A stretch of DNA of 64,000 nt from Zygnema cylindricum (GCA_037447655.1 JBBHKE010000955.1:1-64000); one strand, 5' to 3'; shown: positions 21,977-34,154, numbered from the stretch's first letter. A program made the numbers and translations. Notes: generated by a model from the letters alone, not told the origin.

Positions 21977-22416
21977 AAAAAACGTTTTTTGTGTTTGGGA
22001 ATCACGCTTTATGCTCAAGAAGAAAGTGGTGGAAAGTTGTATATGCGAATTTGAATCGCCATTTGACAAGAAATATATTTGTGTGTAAGTTTTGTACAAC
22101 TCTGTTATTCAGTTCTCTTTTCAAGAACTATTTTATTTTTGGTTATTTTTTATGGTGATTGTACGTTGTTTTTGTTTCTTGAAATTAGTTCCCTTGTAAG
22201 CCATATATCGTGTACATAAATTATGTGAATCCTCCTACTTCTATAGTTTAGTTTAAACTGATTGAATCATCTTCATGACTCTTGTCTCTACCACTCGTTA
22301 ACTTTTTGGATGTTTTGGCCCTTGGGAGTAACGTCATGACCTCATACAGTTACACAATTTAGTGCTATTAGTGTAAAATAAATATGTGTAAGGAAGAATT
22401 GAGTGTTATCAGACTA

Positions 22417-23253
22417 GTGTTGTTTATTGGGTAAATTTGGCATTCAACAGTTAGAGGGTTCGATATATCGCTCTGGTCCATGGGAGTGGTACAACTGTTT
22501 TCCTTTTCCATCTGGAATTTCTCAAGCATATTCACTATAGTTTCCTTTTGAGTAAGTGTGATAATCATTTTCCCCCTATCTTTTTCCATTTGAATTCCCA
22601 AAATGTATCTTGCTTCCCCTAAACCCTTCATGTCAAATTTGCTTCTAAGATCTTTCTTTAACTTATTGATCTTTTCCATAGACTTACTTAACACCACCAA
22701 ATCATCCACATAAAGTGGAATGAAAATAACACCATTCTCATTTTCAAGCATGTAAATAGAATGGTCAAAACTGATCCAGATATATCGCAGACCGGTGAGA
22801 TCATCATCTAGTTTCTTATTCTATTGTCGGGGGGGCTGCTTCAGTCCATTTAAAGACTTTATGAGTCGACAGACTTTGCTCTCCTCTCCTTCCTCTGCAA
22901 ACCCCTCTGGCTGCCGCGTGAAGATTTTTTCCTCTAGTTCGCCATTGAGGAAGGCTGGGACAAACAAAAACTTTCGCGTTATATTTGGTGAGAAGTGGGT
23001 GTCCGTACAACTGTAGAACGGAAATAATGTACAGAAAATCTCATGGAAATCCCCAGGGCGAGGGGGGCGCGGGAGGGGAGGGGGGGTTTTGCTTTTGAAT
23101 TTTTTGACAACAAATGTGTCGGCATATCGGTCGATGTATCGTTAAAATATCTGATATTTAGCTTCTCGATATATTGAGACTTTCTATCGATTTTCGGGCA
23201 CCCAAAAATAGGTACATATCGAATACGGAGAAGGGCAAATTGATACACAACAC
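22417..23253. mobile_element. Family-B element (837 bp) carrying a copia fragment
   Basis: Starts GTGTTGTTTATTGGG after TA (22415-22416) and ends TTGATACACAACAC before TA (23254-23255), which are family-B termini. The near-terminal regions are CGATATATCG-rich. It lies between the arms of the 22.0-24.1 kb element, and encloses a copia reverse transcriptase piece and unassigned G/C-richer sequence (22800-23090). Confidence 0.6.
22478..22799 (-). pseudogene. Ty1/copia reverse transcriptase fragment
   Basis: The minus strand reads ISFDHSIYMLENENG, IPLYVDDLVVLSKS (intact YVDD box), MKGLGEARYILGIQMEKDRG and TQKETIVNMLEKFQM, the palm-to-connection part of copia RT. Both sides end abruptly in family-B sequence. 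GATATATCGC occurs at each junction (about 22461 and 22779), perhaps a short homology used in capture. About 107 residues remain. Confidence 0.85.
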
Positions 23254-24099
23254 TACGTATCAACACTATTCTACGTCCAAAGAACTAAAGCTTAACGCAC
23301 ATAACGTGTGTTAATTAACTTCAATGCTTTGTTGGCTTTAATTCCTTAGAACCCCACGATAGCGCTAATAACACTCAGTTTTTTCTTACACTAATGATTT
23401 TTTTACAATAATATCAGATAATTGTGGACTGTTATGAGGTCATGACTTTACTCCCAAGGACTAAAAGGTCCAAATAGTCAAATAATGGATGTTAAAAGAG
23501 TGATAGCGAAAGGATTCCGTAGACAACATAATCAGTTTAAACTAAATTGCACCAATAGGATTCACTATAAGACACACGTGAGAGAAGATTGGATGGCCTA
23601 GGATAAAGCCAAAACCGGTTAGGATACTTTCATCATGAAGGAATCAACAAAAGCGAAGAAACATAACATTGTTGGAGGGGTTGACTTTAAAAAAAAAGGA
23701 TAGACAAATGTAGCGGATGCGCATTGATATCATAGTTTACAAGTGCAAAAACATTTAGAAAATTTGTGGTCCACAAACCATTTTTCGCATTAACGTATAA
23801 GTCCTTTACAAGGTTACCACATATAGTGTTTCCATCAGTTTTAGCACATTTGAACTATGATTGATATACCATATAAGGTTTTTTTAAGAGTACAGAAAGC
23901 ATGGTACATTCATATTTATAAGAAAAAAAATAAGTAATAGGGATCCAACTTAACAAAACATATACAAACAAATGTACAATCACCATTAACAATCACCAAA
24001 AATCTTGATAAAGGAATTGAATAACAAAGGTGTATATAGCACAACACTCCACACACACTTATTTCTTGTCAATTGGCGATTCAAAGTCGAATATGTTGA

Positions 24100-25170
24100 A
24101 AAATGAGTTTTATGTATTTCCTAGGTCAGGATATAAATTAAAAGGTGATCTATCAAATGGTTAGGCTCCACTCTCTCTCTCCCTAATTATCATACTTGTT
24201 GTAGTCACTGATGACTGGTCAGAGAGCGATAGAGCCATAGCTGCCTAAACAGCCAAGAGAGGAAGATAGACCAGCTGTTAGCAAAAAGACTGACGGACCA
24301 AGGACATGATCCTGGTCCCTATATTCAGTAGCCAGTAGCCGATAACATTGTCCTATAGTGTAGGACCAGTGCTAGGATATATAGGGCGTGTTAATTATTT
24401 AAACTAGTACTGGCAGATTAAGCCGATTAACGGATTTAAAAGACTGTAACATAGAGACAATTAGAATATTTCTATATGTAGACAGTCGACTTATTTGAAC
24501 GGCGCACATTAAATGCCGGTTAACATCGGACGGCTCCTATTCAAGCCAAAATTTCGGAATAGACGTTTTGGCTGTTTTCGGACGTTGTGTTTCAGGTGCT
24601 ACGTGGCGCCTCGTTATTCGATTACAAGATTTGTACAAAACCTAAAAACAAGTCCAAAAGTGACAGGCGTCCCCTCCATGGCCATGTCATACAATGGTCG
24701 TACAACAAGTACATCGGCAGTTGTACTTTCTTGTACAGTACAGTATTCTAATTGGATCCGTACATCAGTAGTAGGGGGTTTACAGAGGGGTTCCAGTTTT
24801 TCTGGTGGATAGCCGCCTCTCTCTCTCTAAAGGCTTCTATTAAAACTGGCATCTTTGCCATTTCATAATTAATCACCTGGTTAGGCGTTTTCAACTATTT
24901 TTTTTGCATAGATCCTAGGGCAATCGAACTTTCACAAGAGTGAAGGCAATCAAAATCTTTGCCTACTTGGGAGAAAGTTGATTCAAAGGGGAAAAGGGCA
25001 TTTCAAATTATCCTACAAGCTTGAAGTAAGCTGCAGTTTTTGTGCACCTATCGAGGTCACAAAATTGCAACTAACGGGCCCACCCTCTAGGGTGTCCATT
25101 TTCAACGGGACGCGATTCATCTATTGGGAAACGATGAGGACAGATACATAGTGTGAAAAATGGTATTGGG
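24100..25170. other. No recognised gene
   Basis: Mixed unique sequence with short CT tracts (24170-24185, 24816-24828) and GTAC-rich words near 24700-24760. A 99-codon plus frame (24513-24812) has no recognisable domain. Confidence 0.45.
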
Positions 25171-25221
25171 GAATAGTGAGCGGACAAGTGAGGCGTCCAT
25201 CTCACAGGGCTCCACCAAGGT

Positions 25222-27945
25222 TTGGCGGAGTCAGATTTTCAAGGATATCGTCTGCTCTCACGAAAGAGGCAGATGAAGGGGAAAGGAGTGTGTCAGAGAA
25301 ATGGGAAGGAGCGAATCACTCCTATTGCTACGTCTATAGAGACACCGGTGTTAAAAACTGAGGAGAATGATTCACAAACGTGGGACTGCAAAAACATGGC
25401 AGCAAGGCACTTCATCCTGATGCATCTCACTTAGGGTTTGGCGACATCTCATCTTCAAATAGCAACGGTTGCGGATCTGTGGATGACATTGGTGGATATT
25501 TACGAAGCGGTACCATTCAAGAGCAACAGTTGGCTGTACAAAAATTGAATGCATAGACTTACAAATGGGGGAAGATGCTGGACTATTGCAACGATCTGGC
25601 ATATTTGTATATGGAGTTAGAGAGTGGTGGTTGGATAAGAACCACTAAAGCAAAGGTCAATACCTTGATCGTGAAACTACCAGAAGATTACGAGAATGTG
25701 GTCAATCGGGTGCAGGATGTAGATGACAGCCTATGGATTTGGAGCTCGGTTGTTAGAATGATCCTTGTCCGAGAAAACACCATTGAGATCCTAAGAGGAG
25801 CAAAGAGCGTCCAAACTCTGGCCCCCAGAACAGATCCGTGGAACAAGGATCCGAAGAAACCTTATGGAGATGTTGGCGGAGGTGGAAATCACCCTCGAGG
25901 ACCGAGGACTCTGAAAGGTCTTTGCCATTTTCGCAAGAAACGAAGTCACTACATGGCAAAGTGCACCAATCTTACTGAAATAAGGCTAAAGGGGAGCTAT
26001 ACAAGTGGATCTTCTTGAGGAAAGAAAAAGTCACTTGTGACTACACAAGTGAACAGAGAACTCGGAGAGGAAGAGATCTCTCATGAGGATGACGGACAAC
26101 TTCTCCTCCATGAGAAGTTGGAGGAGATAGACATCCCACAGAAGCAGAAGTGTGCAATCGGAACTGTACGAATAGTTCTGGAAGAAGGTTGGATCATAGA
26201 CTCAGGTGCCTCAATTCATATGTGTCGTGAATAAGAGTTGTTTACAAAGCTGAGGAAAACTCCCACCGTAGAGATACAGTACAGGGATGGGAGAGTAGTG
26301 ACTACTGATTAAGTGGGATCGATAGATCTGAAAGTACTAGTCGAAGGTCATACGTTGATAGTCACTTTCGCATATGTGTTTTACATACCTCAGCTGAGTA
26401 AGATTTTTATCTCAACTTTTACTTTAGATGACAAAGACTTTGAGACCTACATAAGGAAAGGAGTCTTTATTGCTAAGTATGATGAGATCTACTTTACAGC
26501 TGAGAAGGGTAGCCAATGAATGTTCACGCTAAACTTGAGTAATGAAAAGAAGAGAGCTAATTATGTTGGTGTTCTTGATAAGATGATATGGCATAAACGT
26601 TTGGGTCATGGACATCTAGAAAGATGAAAAAAATGAAAAGGCTAGGAGTACTGGAAGGTATTGAGTTTGGAGACAATGAAATGATGTGTGATTGTGGCGG
26701 ATGTGCCCAAGGTAAGGCCCACAGATTGCCCTTTCCCAAATCTGCTACATATAAAGGAGAAATGGTATTGGATCTGGTCCACACAGATATTTGGGGGACA
26801 GCCAAAGTGCCCTCACTTGGAGGGAAAAGATTCATGTTACCATAACTGATGATTGGTCTAGATACTCGGGAGTTTATTTTCTTAAAGTCTAAGGCACCGG
26901 TATACTTTAAAGTATATAAAGCTCGGATTGAAAAGCTTCATGGAACTCCCATTAAGAGAATTAGGAGTGATAATGGGGGGGAATACACATCAAATCAGTT
27001 TGAAGAGTTTTTGAAAGATGAGGGAGTGCAACACCAAAAGACGGTTCCAAAAAATCCAGAACAAAATGGTGTAGCTGAAAGCTTCAACAGAACTTTAGGT
27101 GGCAGTGCCCAAAGTATTTTAACAAATAAGAAAATAGGAAGACGCTTCTGGGTAGAAGCTATGAATTATGCAAACTATACTAAGAATCGAGTTCTTACCT
27201 CAGCTGTCAAAAGTTAAACACCGTATGAGAGATGGGTCGGTAGGAATCCAAATGTGTCTCATCTAAAGGTGTTTTGAAGCTAAGTATATAGTTTGAACAC
27301 TGACAAATCTAACTAGAAACTGGATGCTCGGGGGAAACTTGGATATTTAGTGGGGTATGTTGAAGATGTCAAAGGGTATAGAGTGTATGACCTAGAAAAA
27401 CAAGCCATTATTATGGTGAAACATCTAGTGGTGATGGATGAAGGGAAATTTGTAGATCCCTTCAAGTATTCAAAAACTATGAGGGTCAAATTTGAATCAC
27501 AAAGTGAAGTAAATTCAGATCTGCCTAACAGCAACATGAATGAACAGATCACTTAAGATTCAGAAGGATTTCACACCCAGAGCGAGCCACTACTAGATCC
27601 ACAACTACCAACTCACTCAGAGGAGGAGGAAAAAGAATCTGACTCCATGAACAAGGGAGCAGATGAAGTGGTTCAGAGAAACCTAAGATTACCATCCATT
27701 CGTGCCTCCGAGTTTGAGGGAGGGTGAAAGAGCAGCCTAAGGCTGCAAAAAAAAATAGCAGTGAAGACTTACTCAGAGGCAGTGAACAGTCCAGAGAAGG
27801 ACAAATGGGTCAAAACCATTATTGATGAGATGGCTTCCATTATGGAAGCCAATACATGGGAATTAGTGGGCTGCCTTCCAAACATAAAGTCGATTGGGTG
27901 TAAATGGGTGTTTAAACTAAATCTTAATCAAGATAACACATGCTC
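25222..27945 (+). pseudogene. Ty1/copia polyprotein 2, truncated and frameshifted
   Basis: Order: gag (25222-26018, stops near 25433 and 25555), protease (WIIDSGASIHMCRE, 26187-26231), GAG-pre-integrase (MIWHKRLGHGHLER, ~26585), integrase (26624-27217), then the start of reverse transcriptase (27761-27945). The gag knuckle reads CHFRKKRSHYMAKC, where the second cysteine has become arginine. The frame changes between 26520 and 26630. Two compensating shifts bracket 26839-26885, where TITDDWSRYSGVYFLK reads in a third frame. Integrase keeps HTDIWG, SDNGGEY and PEQNGVAE. RT ends after WVFKLNLNQDNT and joins unrelated sequence. No LTRs were found. It differs in sequence from copia 1, so it is a separate lineage or much older. 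Confidence 0.9.
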
Positions 27946-28906
27946 GTACATGCTCGTCATTTTCATACGTACATGCGTGTGACGAGCAGGGGAAAAAATA
28001 GAGTGTACTCTATGTCGTTCAAAATTTTTGGAAAACGTTTGTCGCGTGCAATCCTGGTTTTCTATTCGTCAATAGGGTATTGTTTTGATAAAAATCAGGT
28101 CGCGATTTGATTCCAGTGCAAGTGTGAAGATGTGCTAGAAGTGGGCCGCGATGATAATAACGCCAAATTGTCGTACCTTCCAAGTTCCAAAATGACGCAA
28201 AATGTACTTGTGTTTTTGCCCATTTTTCGTACGGCGTAATATTTTCTCGTTGCAAGTCCCATTTTTTGTGAAAACGGCAAAAAAAAAACCCCTACTTGAA
28301 CACATGGGCACACACCTTTAGCCACAAAATTGGAATCTAATCACGAACCGTTACGTTAAACTTGGACACAAATTAAAGAACGACGTCAGATGTATAAATT
28401 AACTCGGACGAAAAGAAATAAACTTTGTACAAGAAAAAAAAGCATACCCGCCTAAAAATATCGATGAAACTAAATGATAAAAAAACGTGTTGTCACACGC
28501 GACCAAATCAGGCCAAACTATTTACGAATCAACATTCCTACATTGACAACGTACTTCACATTGATTCACATTCACGGAAAAATTAAAATGGGTACATAAA
28601 AATAAAATACGCAATAATATGCCAACATGTGCTTTCACATTGTACATCACATGGAAGTGAGAAACTACTTGCGCGCAGCCATTTTATTTACATGTGGTTG
28701 CCGCAGTTTTGTTACCGTAATTCTGCGCAGGCCGTGTGAATTGTTTTTTTTTAAGATGGTCGACGTTCGCAAACACGACACTTTTTTAACTGTGGTTACA
28801 ATATTTCACCGGTCAACGTTGTTCGACGGATTGATCGTCAAATCAGAACTCAAAGGTATGTAACTTGTACTATAATGTACTTCAAATGTACAATTTTTGA
28901 CAACTT
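27946..28906. mobile_element. MULE-like element copy, right arm kept
   Basis: 28655-28906 matches the inverted arms of the 7871-10142 family (GTGGTTGCCGCAGTTTTGTTA; GTCGACGTTCGCAAACACGACAC). 28337-28560 matches the interior next to the left arm at 8222-8460 (ACGAATCAACATTCCTACATTGACAAC). The outer ~35 bases of the arm are missing where element E8 begins. The left side directly follows truncated copia 2. Plus and minus frames here are unassigned. Confidence 0.7.
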
Positions 28907-29471
28907 CATCTTGAATCTTTATTAGCCTTATGTAATCTATATCGGCACCCCAAAATTTTGACATTGATACCCGAAATTCAGTGAATGAATCTAATTTTTC
29001 CGTGACGTTAATTACGGTTCTTGTAAATTAGCGATAACTGTGAAACCGTACATATTTATTGAATAGTGTGGTGTACAGAAAGTGTTTGTCATACAACAGT
29101 GTACTTCGTTACCAAAAATCGTACAGAAATAGCAGTTAACTTATGTCGGTTGCATACAAAAATGCGCTTAGGGTAAACCTGGAGTCGAGTTTGCTGTAAA
29201 AACTAATGGTTTTATTAGTATTTTCTAGGTATGAAAAGAAATATAGAAGTCAGCGCGACGGCGTACGAATTGTCAGATTTTGTACGGCTACACAGATTAA
29301 TGTAGACATCGAAAGGGCGGGCATTTATTATTCAGGACAACCCAAATTACAGTTAGGGATTAATTAGTATATATATTGTTTTTCAAAAAAAAAAAATTCC
29401 CGATTAGTGTTAATAACACTAATTTTTTTTTTACGCTATTTATTCCTTTACTCTAATAGCGATTGACGGTG
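28907..29471. mobile_element. Family-A element E8 (~565 bp)
   Basis: The right end CTAATAGCGATTGACGGTG is followed by TA (29472-29473). The left end is degenerate (CATCTTGAATCTTTATTAGCC), but the following GGCACCCCAAAATTTTGACA matches the inside of E5. It seems inserted into the arm of the MULE-like element. Confidence 0.65.
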
Positions 29472-29656
29472 TACAGTACTGTACGGAAAACCGGGCATCC
29501 CTGCGATACCGTACTATACGTAATTCTACAGCAGCATGAAGTGTAGTCGGTATCCATAAAACTACGGAGAGCGTACGCGGTTCCATGTTCCCGCGAATCT
29601 GAACCGCTTATTCCGATTTGCATCGAATAGCGTGACGATCCGGTAAAGACAAAGCT

Positions 29657-29917
29657 TTAGCTTTGAAAATCGACCGATTCCGAGCATCGATCTTCGCTTC
29701 GATCCGACGGCGCTTCAGCGTGCGCCACGGATGCGCCGGAAGTGGCGCAGATTCTGACTGCGCCATAGGCTGTGGGGATTGGCCGGCGAGTCCTCCCGCA
29801 AATAGCGTGGATCGACTGCAACTGAGAATGCAGGCGGCGGCAGGTACAGGGCAGGGGAGGGGAGGGAGAGAGAGGGAGAGGGGGAGAAGGTGAGGAGAGG
29901 ACGACCATCGGCGCCAT
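29657..29917 (-). CDS. Possible first exon of a plastid-targeted protein
   Basis: An 87-codon frame starts at ATGGCGCCG, a good plant start context. It reads like a chloroplast transit peptide: hydrophobic and Ser/Pro-rich start, then basic (CTCRRLHSQ, CGRTRRP), then a VRICATSG processing-like motif, then acidic Ser-rich sequence. It stops at 29657; a donor GT inside the last codons (CGGAATCG|GTCGAT) is possible but weak. No following exon is visible toward lower coordinates, where mobile elements begin at 29471. The region 29490-30060 is GC-richer than its surroundings, as at a gene start. It could be a gene cut by element insertion, or chance. Confidence 0.3.
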   Translation of the reverse strand: MAPMVVLSSPSPPLPLSPSPPLPCTCRRLHSQLQSIHAICGRTRRPIPTAYGAVRICATSGASVAHAEAPSDRSEDRCSESVDFQS

Positions 29918-30010
29918 TGTGTGTGTTTGCGTGTGTGAGAGAGAGAGGGAGAGGAGGAGAGGAAAAGTGAACGAAAATATATGATGTCGAGAGAGAGGAA
30001 GACCTAAACC
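29850..30010. repeat. GA-rich tract (CT-rich on minus strand)
   Basis: Runs of GGGAGGGAGAGAGAGG and GAGAGAGAGGGAGAGGAGGAG, with a short GTGTGTGTTTGCGTGTGTGAG segment. It overlaps the 5' part of the possible transit-peptide exon and its leader. CT-rich leaders upstream of start codons are common in plants. Confidence 0.7.
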
Positions 30011-30069
30011 TAACGGGTAGAGAGCAATCGAGAGGGAGTAGAAGAGGAAGGCATATTTGGCAAATCTTC

Positions 30070-30173
30070 GAGGTACCAAACGTACGGATTCTGACTTTTT
30101 TACGAAAATGCGTTAATTTTTTTAGTATTTTAAATTTTCGTTTCATGCGTACGTTTAAAACGTTTGGTACCTC
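30070..30173. mobile_element. 104-bp mini inverted-repeat element
   Basis: 14-base inverted termini GAGGTACCAAACGT enclose an AT-rich centre, and GTACG is adjacent on both sides. No clear target duplication. Not related to families A or B. Confidence 0.55.
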
Positions 30174-30179
30174 TGATGG

Positions 30180-32640
30180 GGCAAAACAGGCGTCGTATTG
30201 CTAGGGACAAATGAATTGCAGCCTCAGGCAATGTCTGGTTTAAACGGCCAACGGCAAAAAATAAACGATAAAACCTCGTTTAAACCTACGCATCTTTTTT
30301 CAATTAAGAACACGTTTTACCTCAATTATAACAAAAATGGATACGTACGAAATAAACGACAAAAAGATAATAAAACAACTTATTTTTTATCTTTTTCTTT
30401 ATTTTTTCATCGATTTTTTTTCATCTATTTTCCTCTTTTTTTTTCTAGCTTATAATATCTTATTAATGTATTTGTACTTTTCCCGTCTTTGTGTACTATA
30501 CCATTTGTAGGGTTAATAGTACGAGAACACAAAAAGCGAAGCCCAAAAATAAAAAAACTTTCTCCTCTCTCTTTGTTGTTGGATCCACTGTTGAGAATAG
30601 GGCGTTAGACTTTCATATATTTGTTTCCAGTTTCACTCAAGTCACACACAATTACACCCTCATTAAATAGGACATGCTCTTGACTGGACCTCTATAATTA
30701 TGTGCTTTCCTTTCAATTTAGAGTTTTATTCGTGATTCACAACACTCTTAAGTCTTTGTTGAACAATTATGTAAAAATGTGATATGTACCTTCTCGTTGA
30801 TCGGTTAACGACCTAGAGCACAACGCACATAACAATCTATTTTGTGTGTGTTTCAATTGTTCGATGTACTCTCATACACATTTTTCTTTTATGCTTTCGT
30901 TTGTTCTTTTCTAAGTTTCACATAATAATGAAAATAAAATAGTTTAAAACATAATAATAGATAATTATCATGGTGGAGCATGGTTTGGAAATGTGGGTGT
31001 CCATAACACTATAACTACTCGTGATTTTACTTACAAATTTGTTGTCATCAACAAGTAACATACTAAGGCAAAACACTAGTGTCATGTTTGTATGTTTCAG
31101 TTATTCAAAATAATGTTATTTCTTTTTGTTGAGTATATCTCCATTCGCTCAATATGTATAGGGTTAACGTTAGGTGAGTTCGACTTTGGAATGTTTATGT
31201 TTTGTCGCATTTTTAATTGCAATCGATTCTTGTTTCTTATGTTGACTTAAGATCGCTTACACAAGGTAGCCAACATTGCCTTTCATAACAAAAGTAAGAT
31301 CACAGAGTTCGTACATTATGTACCCTCTGTATCCGCAACAATTACTTATTACGGGTTTGACCTATGAAAATAGTTTGACATTCGTTTCTATATAGCGGTC
31401 CTCGTAACTCCTGATGTAATCGCGTCTTAACAACTTAAAATTGGTCAATTGAGGTATCGTTTGAATAACTTCGAAAACACGAAGCTTGTCGAGATACTCA
31501 TACGCTGATTAAACTAACTCTCGTGCATCAAGGTGTTCAAAAAAAAGTAAAATAAAAAGAATAAAGTTTGTACAACAATTGTAAACTTCGGTTTTTGTGA
31601 TGTTTGCCCTCAGCCCGTGCCAAGTCTATTTTGACCTTGTACATGTTTGTTTTCGATGATGTTAACTTTGGCACTCGGGGAACATAACACTTACTGACAT
31701 AATTTATTAAGTGTTAAACACCGCAATTGTTTTTTTTAACAAGTTTTTTAGGTAGTCAGTATACACTTTTACAGGGGGCCTCAGTAGTTACTGCATCGAC
31801 ATGGAATATTGAATGGTAGATAATATCATTTTTTTATGTTTGCATCGCTAAGTTGGCAATACATACTTTAAATTCGTAGTTTGTATAATCTTTACAATAT
31901 GAATCGCTATCAATGGCAATAACAGGAATTTGACACTTCGAACCTTGAACCTAAAATACAATTAATATTTTTTTTCCCTATGTTAATAGAGGTACAATTT
32001 TATTAGTGTGAATTACTCTAATTTTGATTGTTGCTGAATAGTGTAGTGTACCAAACGTGTCAATCCTTGCTAAAAAATGTAGTTATTTTGTAGAAACGTG
32101 TAGAAAACGTGATAAATAATGACATAGACACGGGAAAGTGAGTGCGTCGACACGAAAAAGGCACTCATATTTGATTCCTAGTAGTAACGATGAGGAAAAA
32201 TCGCACAAATTTGTTCTCAAATGTGAAGACGTCGACAATGTGAACTTAGAGTATATCGGTTACAACATGGAAATTTGTATCCAAATTATTGTTTGATGTA
32301 GAAATTTGCTTGAAATTTTGTTGGCGTTAGGCCCTTGAACCCAAGAAAGAGTTAGTAACAATATTTGTTTCTTCACTCTACTAACTTCTGTACATTAATA
32401 GCTATTCAGTTCGTTAGTCATATATGTTTTGTGCCTTTTGTACATTCTAAATAAATTTATACATTTCTTACATTCAGAATTCCTTACTCTAGGAAGTTAT
32501 CAGTCCATTATAGGCGAATGTGCTCATATATATATATATATCAATTTTCCATTTAATGGATATTACGATATGGCGGAAAATTATATATTTATACTGGTTT
32601 TATAGCGGTAAATTGACTTTTTATGACGTTATAGAAGTAT
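30180..32640. other. AT-rich stretch without recognised gene
   Basis: About 2.4 kb with no supportable coding exon. A family-A-like phrase occurs near 31990-32070, and a segment at 32040-32260 resembles 10440-10690. A short TATATATA run lies at 32526-32541. Around 32550-32650 are family-B-like CGATATGG phrases ending ACACAATAC. Confidence 0.5.
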
Positions 32641-32652
32641 TACACAATACTA

Positions 32653-32791
32653 CAGATTATTAGCGTAAAAAGTGAAATTACTCAAATTAGAGTGTCATTT
32701 AATGCTCTGAGACGAGGCGGATTTTGGTCCACGTCACGCACTTAAGAATAGTTTTTAATTAGTGAAACTAACACTAATAGCAGTGGCAGTG
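32653..32791. mobile_element. Family-A short element E13 (139 bp)
   Basis: TA-flanked (32651-32652, 32792-32793). The left end CAGATTATTAGCG and the right end CTAATAGCAGTGGCAGTG are diverged. The centre GAGACGAGGCGGATTTTGG...CCACGTC matches E5, so it is the same short subfamily. Confidence 0.65.
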
Positions 32792-32899
32792 TAGTTTGTC
32801 TGGACGGCTGGATTTCGGTGGGCCGCTGCGGAAACCGTTCAGCCGACACTGGCATCACACAGAAGTCTTATAATTTGTGACAAACGGCAGTGCCACAGT

Positions 32900-33652
32900 C
32901 AGAGGTCGCAAACGGTCAACCGGAACCGTGACCGACCGTTAACCGACCGCCCGCGCCGGATCCGGAACGGATTCGGTTGCCAAATTTTGGGGGTCGGGCG
33001 GTTACGGTCGGATGATTCACCAGGAAAAAAAAAAACGGTCAGTTACGGTTGGTCAACCAAAAAACAAAAAAAAATGAAAATTTTGTACTGTCCCTATAAT
33101 CCAACATTCTTGTACTTTGTACTCTTTGGCATCGTGGAAGTACGTGACATCATGATTAGCGTCGCAAATCTGACACGGTACTGTAGTAAGCTATTTATTT
33201 TGCAAATCAAAGGGAACGCGACAAAGCGTCGCAAATCTGACACGGTAGTACACTATTCATTTCGAAAATCTTAGGGAACGCGACAAAGCGTCGCAAATCT
33301 GACACGGTAGTACAATATTCATTTCGCAAATCTTAGGGAACGCGACAAAGCGTCGCAAATCTGACACGGTAGTAACACTATTCATTTCGCAAATCTTAGG
33401 GAACGCGACAAATCGTAATTATTGGCTTATTCTGTCGTACATTGATTAATTTTGTACTTTTTCGGTTACGGGCGGGCACGGTTAGTCACGAAAAATCAAG
33501 ATTCGGTTATTTTTTTTTTCGTAAACGACGGTCGGTTAACGGTTAACAATTTTGGAGCGTGACAAAACTCGGTCGGGCGTCGGTTACTCAGATTTTGAAA
33601 AAAAACAACGGTCGGTTTCGGGTATGATTTTTTTTGACTTTTGCGACCTCTG
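32900..33652. mobile_element. 753-bp hAT-type non-autonomous element
   Basis: Exact 13-base inverted termini CAGAGGTCGCAAA...TTTGCGACCTCTG with a perfect 8-bp target duplication GCCACAGT (32892-32899 and 33653-33660). 8-bp duplications are typical of hAT transposons. Sub-terminal regions are rich in ACCGACCG/CGGTCGGT words in inverted orientation. The centre holds a 62-bp tandem array. A truncated relative lies at 667. The 95-codon plus frame inside is not a gene. Confidence 0.9.
33159..33416. repeat. 62-67-bp tandem repeat inside the hAT element
   Basis: GCGTCGCAAATCTGACACGG starts at 33159, 33226, 33288 and 33350 (spacing 67, 62, 62), each unit ending GGGAACGCGACAAA. Units contain the terminal-like word GTCGCAAA, so the array may have grown from sub-terminal sequence. 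Such arrays can hold transposase binding sites, but that is inference. Confidence 0.9.
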
Positions 33653-33661
33653 GCCACAGTA

Positions 33662-34150
33662 CACCGTGAATCGCTATTAGCGTAATAAAATAGATAGCGT
33701 AATGAAACAATTAGCGTACTTTACGGTAAATTGGGTTTTTTAGGGTACACAATGATACAAATTGATCATTAACTCTAATTTGTAAACTGCTTTGTAAAAA
33801 TTTTCGGCACATAATATGTCCACACTAAACCATGTATATGTACGAAATTGTTCAAATCGTACGCCGTCGCGTTTTTTTGACATCCGCGTATGCCGGAAAA
33901 TATTTACGCAATTACAATATTATTATATTTTCTGTACTTTTATATTTAGAAAGGTACGAAATAGTACGGATATGACATTCCGTACACCACACTATTTAAA
34001 AGGGCACTAAATTACAGTTATGAACCGTATGAGCGGGGTACCTCAAATAACGTTCAGAAACATTTAGCGTACTTTATTCTATTTGAGAATTTGCAGAAAA
34101 AAAAGAGGTACCCCAATTAGCGTCATGTACGCTAATAGCGATTCGCGGTG
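33662..34150. mobile_element. Family-A element E9 (489 bp)
   Basis: CACCGTGAATCGCTATTAGC at the left, GCTAATAGCGATTCGCGGTG at the right, TA on both sides (33660-33661, 34151-34152). The interior shares CGTACACCACACTATTTAAA with E4, E6 and E11. The hAT element lies immediately to its left, its duplication ending one base into the E9 flanking TA. Confidence 0.85.
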
Positions 34151-34154
34151 TAGC

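Larger units (their letters stand above)
22010..24090. mobile_element. 2.1-kb element with long inverted arms
   Basis: The left arm (22010-22380) and the right arm (23370-24090, with extra inserted sequence) are inverted homologues. Shared phrases include TTGAATCGCC...TTGACAAGAAATA, TGGTGATTGTAC, TAGTTTAAACTGATT and TTGGGAGTAA.GTCATGACCTC. No transposase is visible. It encloses a family-B element and, inside that, a copia fragment. The superfamily is not determined, and termini and target duplications were not resolved. Confidence 0.7.

Noticed and set aside
30198-30455. 85-codon plus frame in the AT-rich stretch
   Set aside because: Composition-driven (Asn/Lys/Phe) and without any supporting context.
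33159-33416. Regularly spaced repeats resembling a CRISPR array
   Set aside because: Units are contiguous tandem repeats without unique spacers, in a plant transposon.
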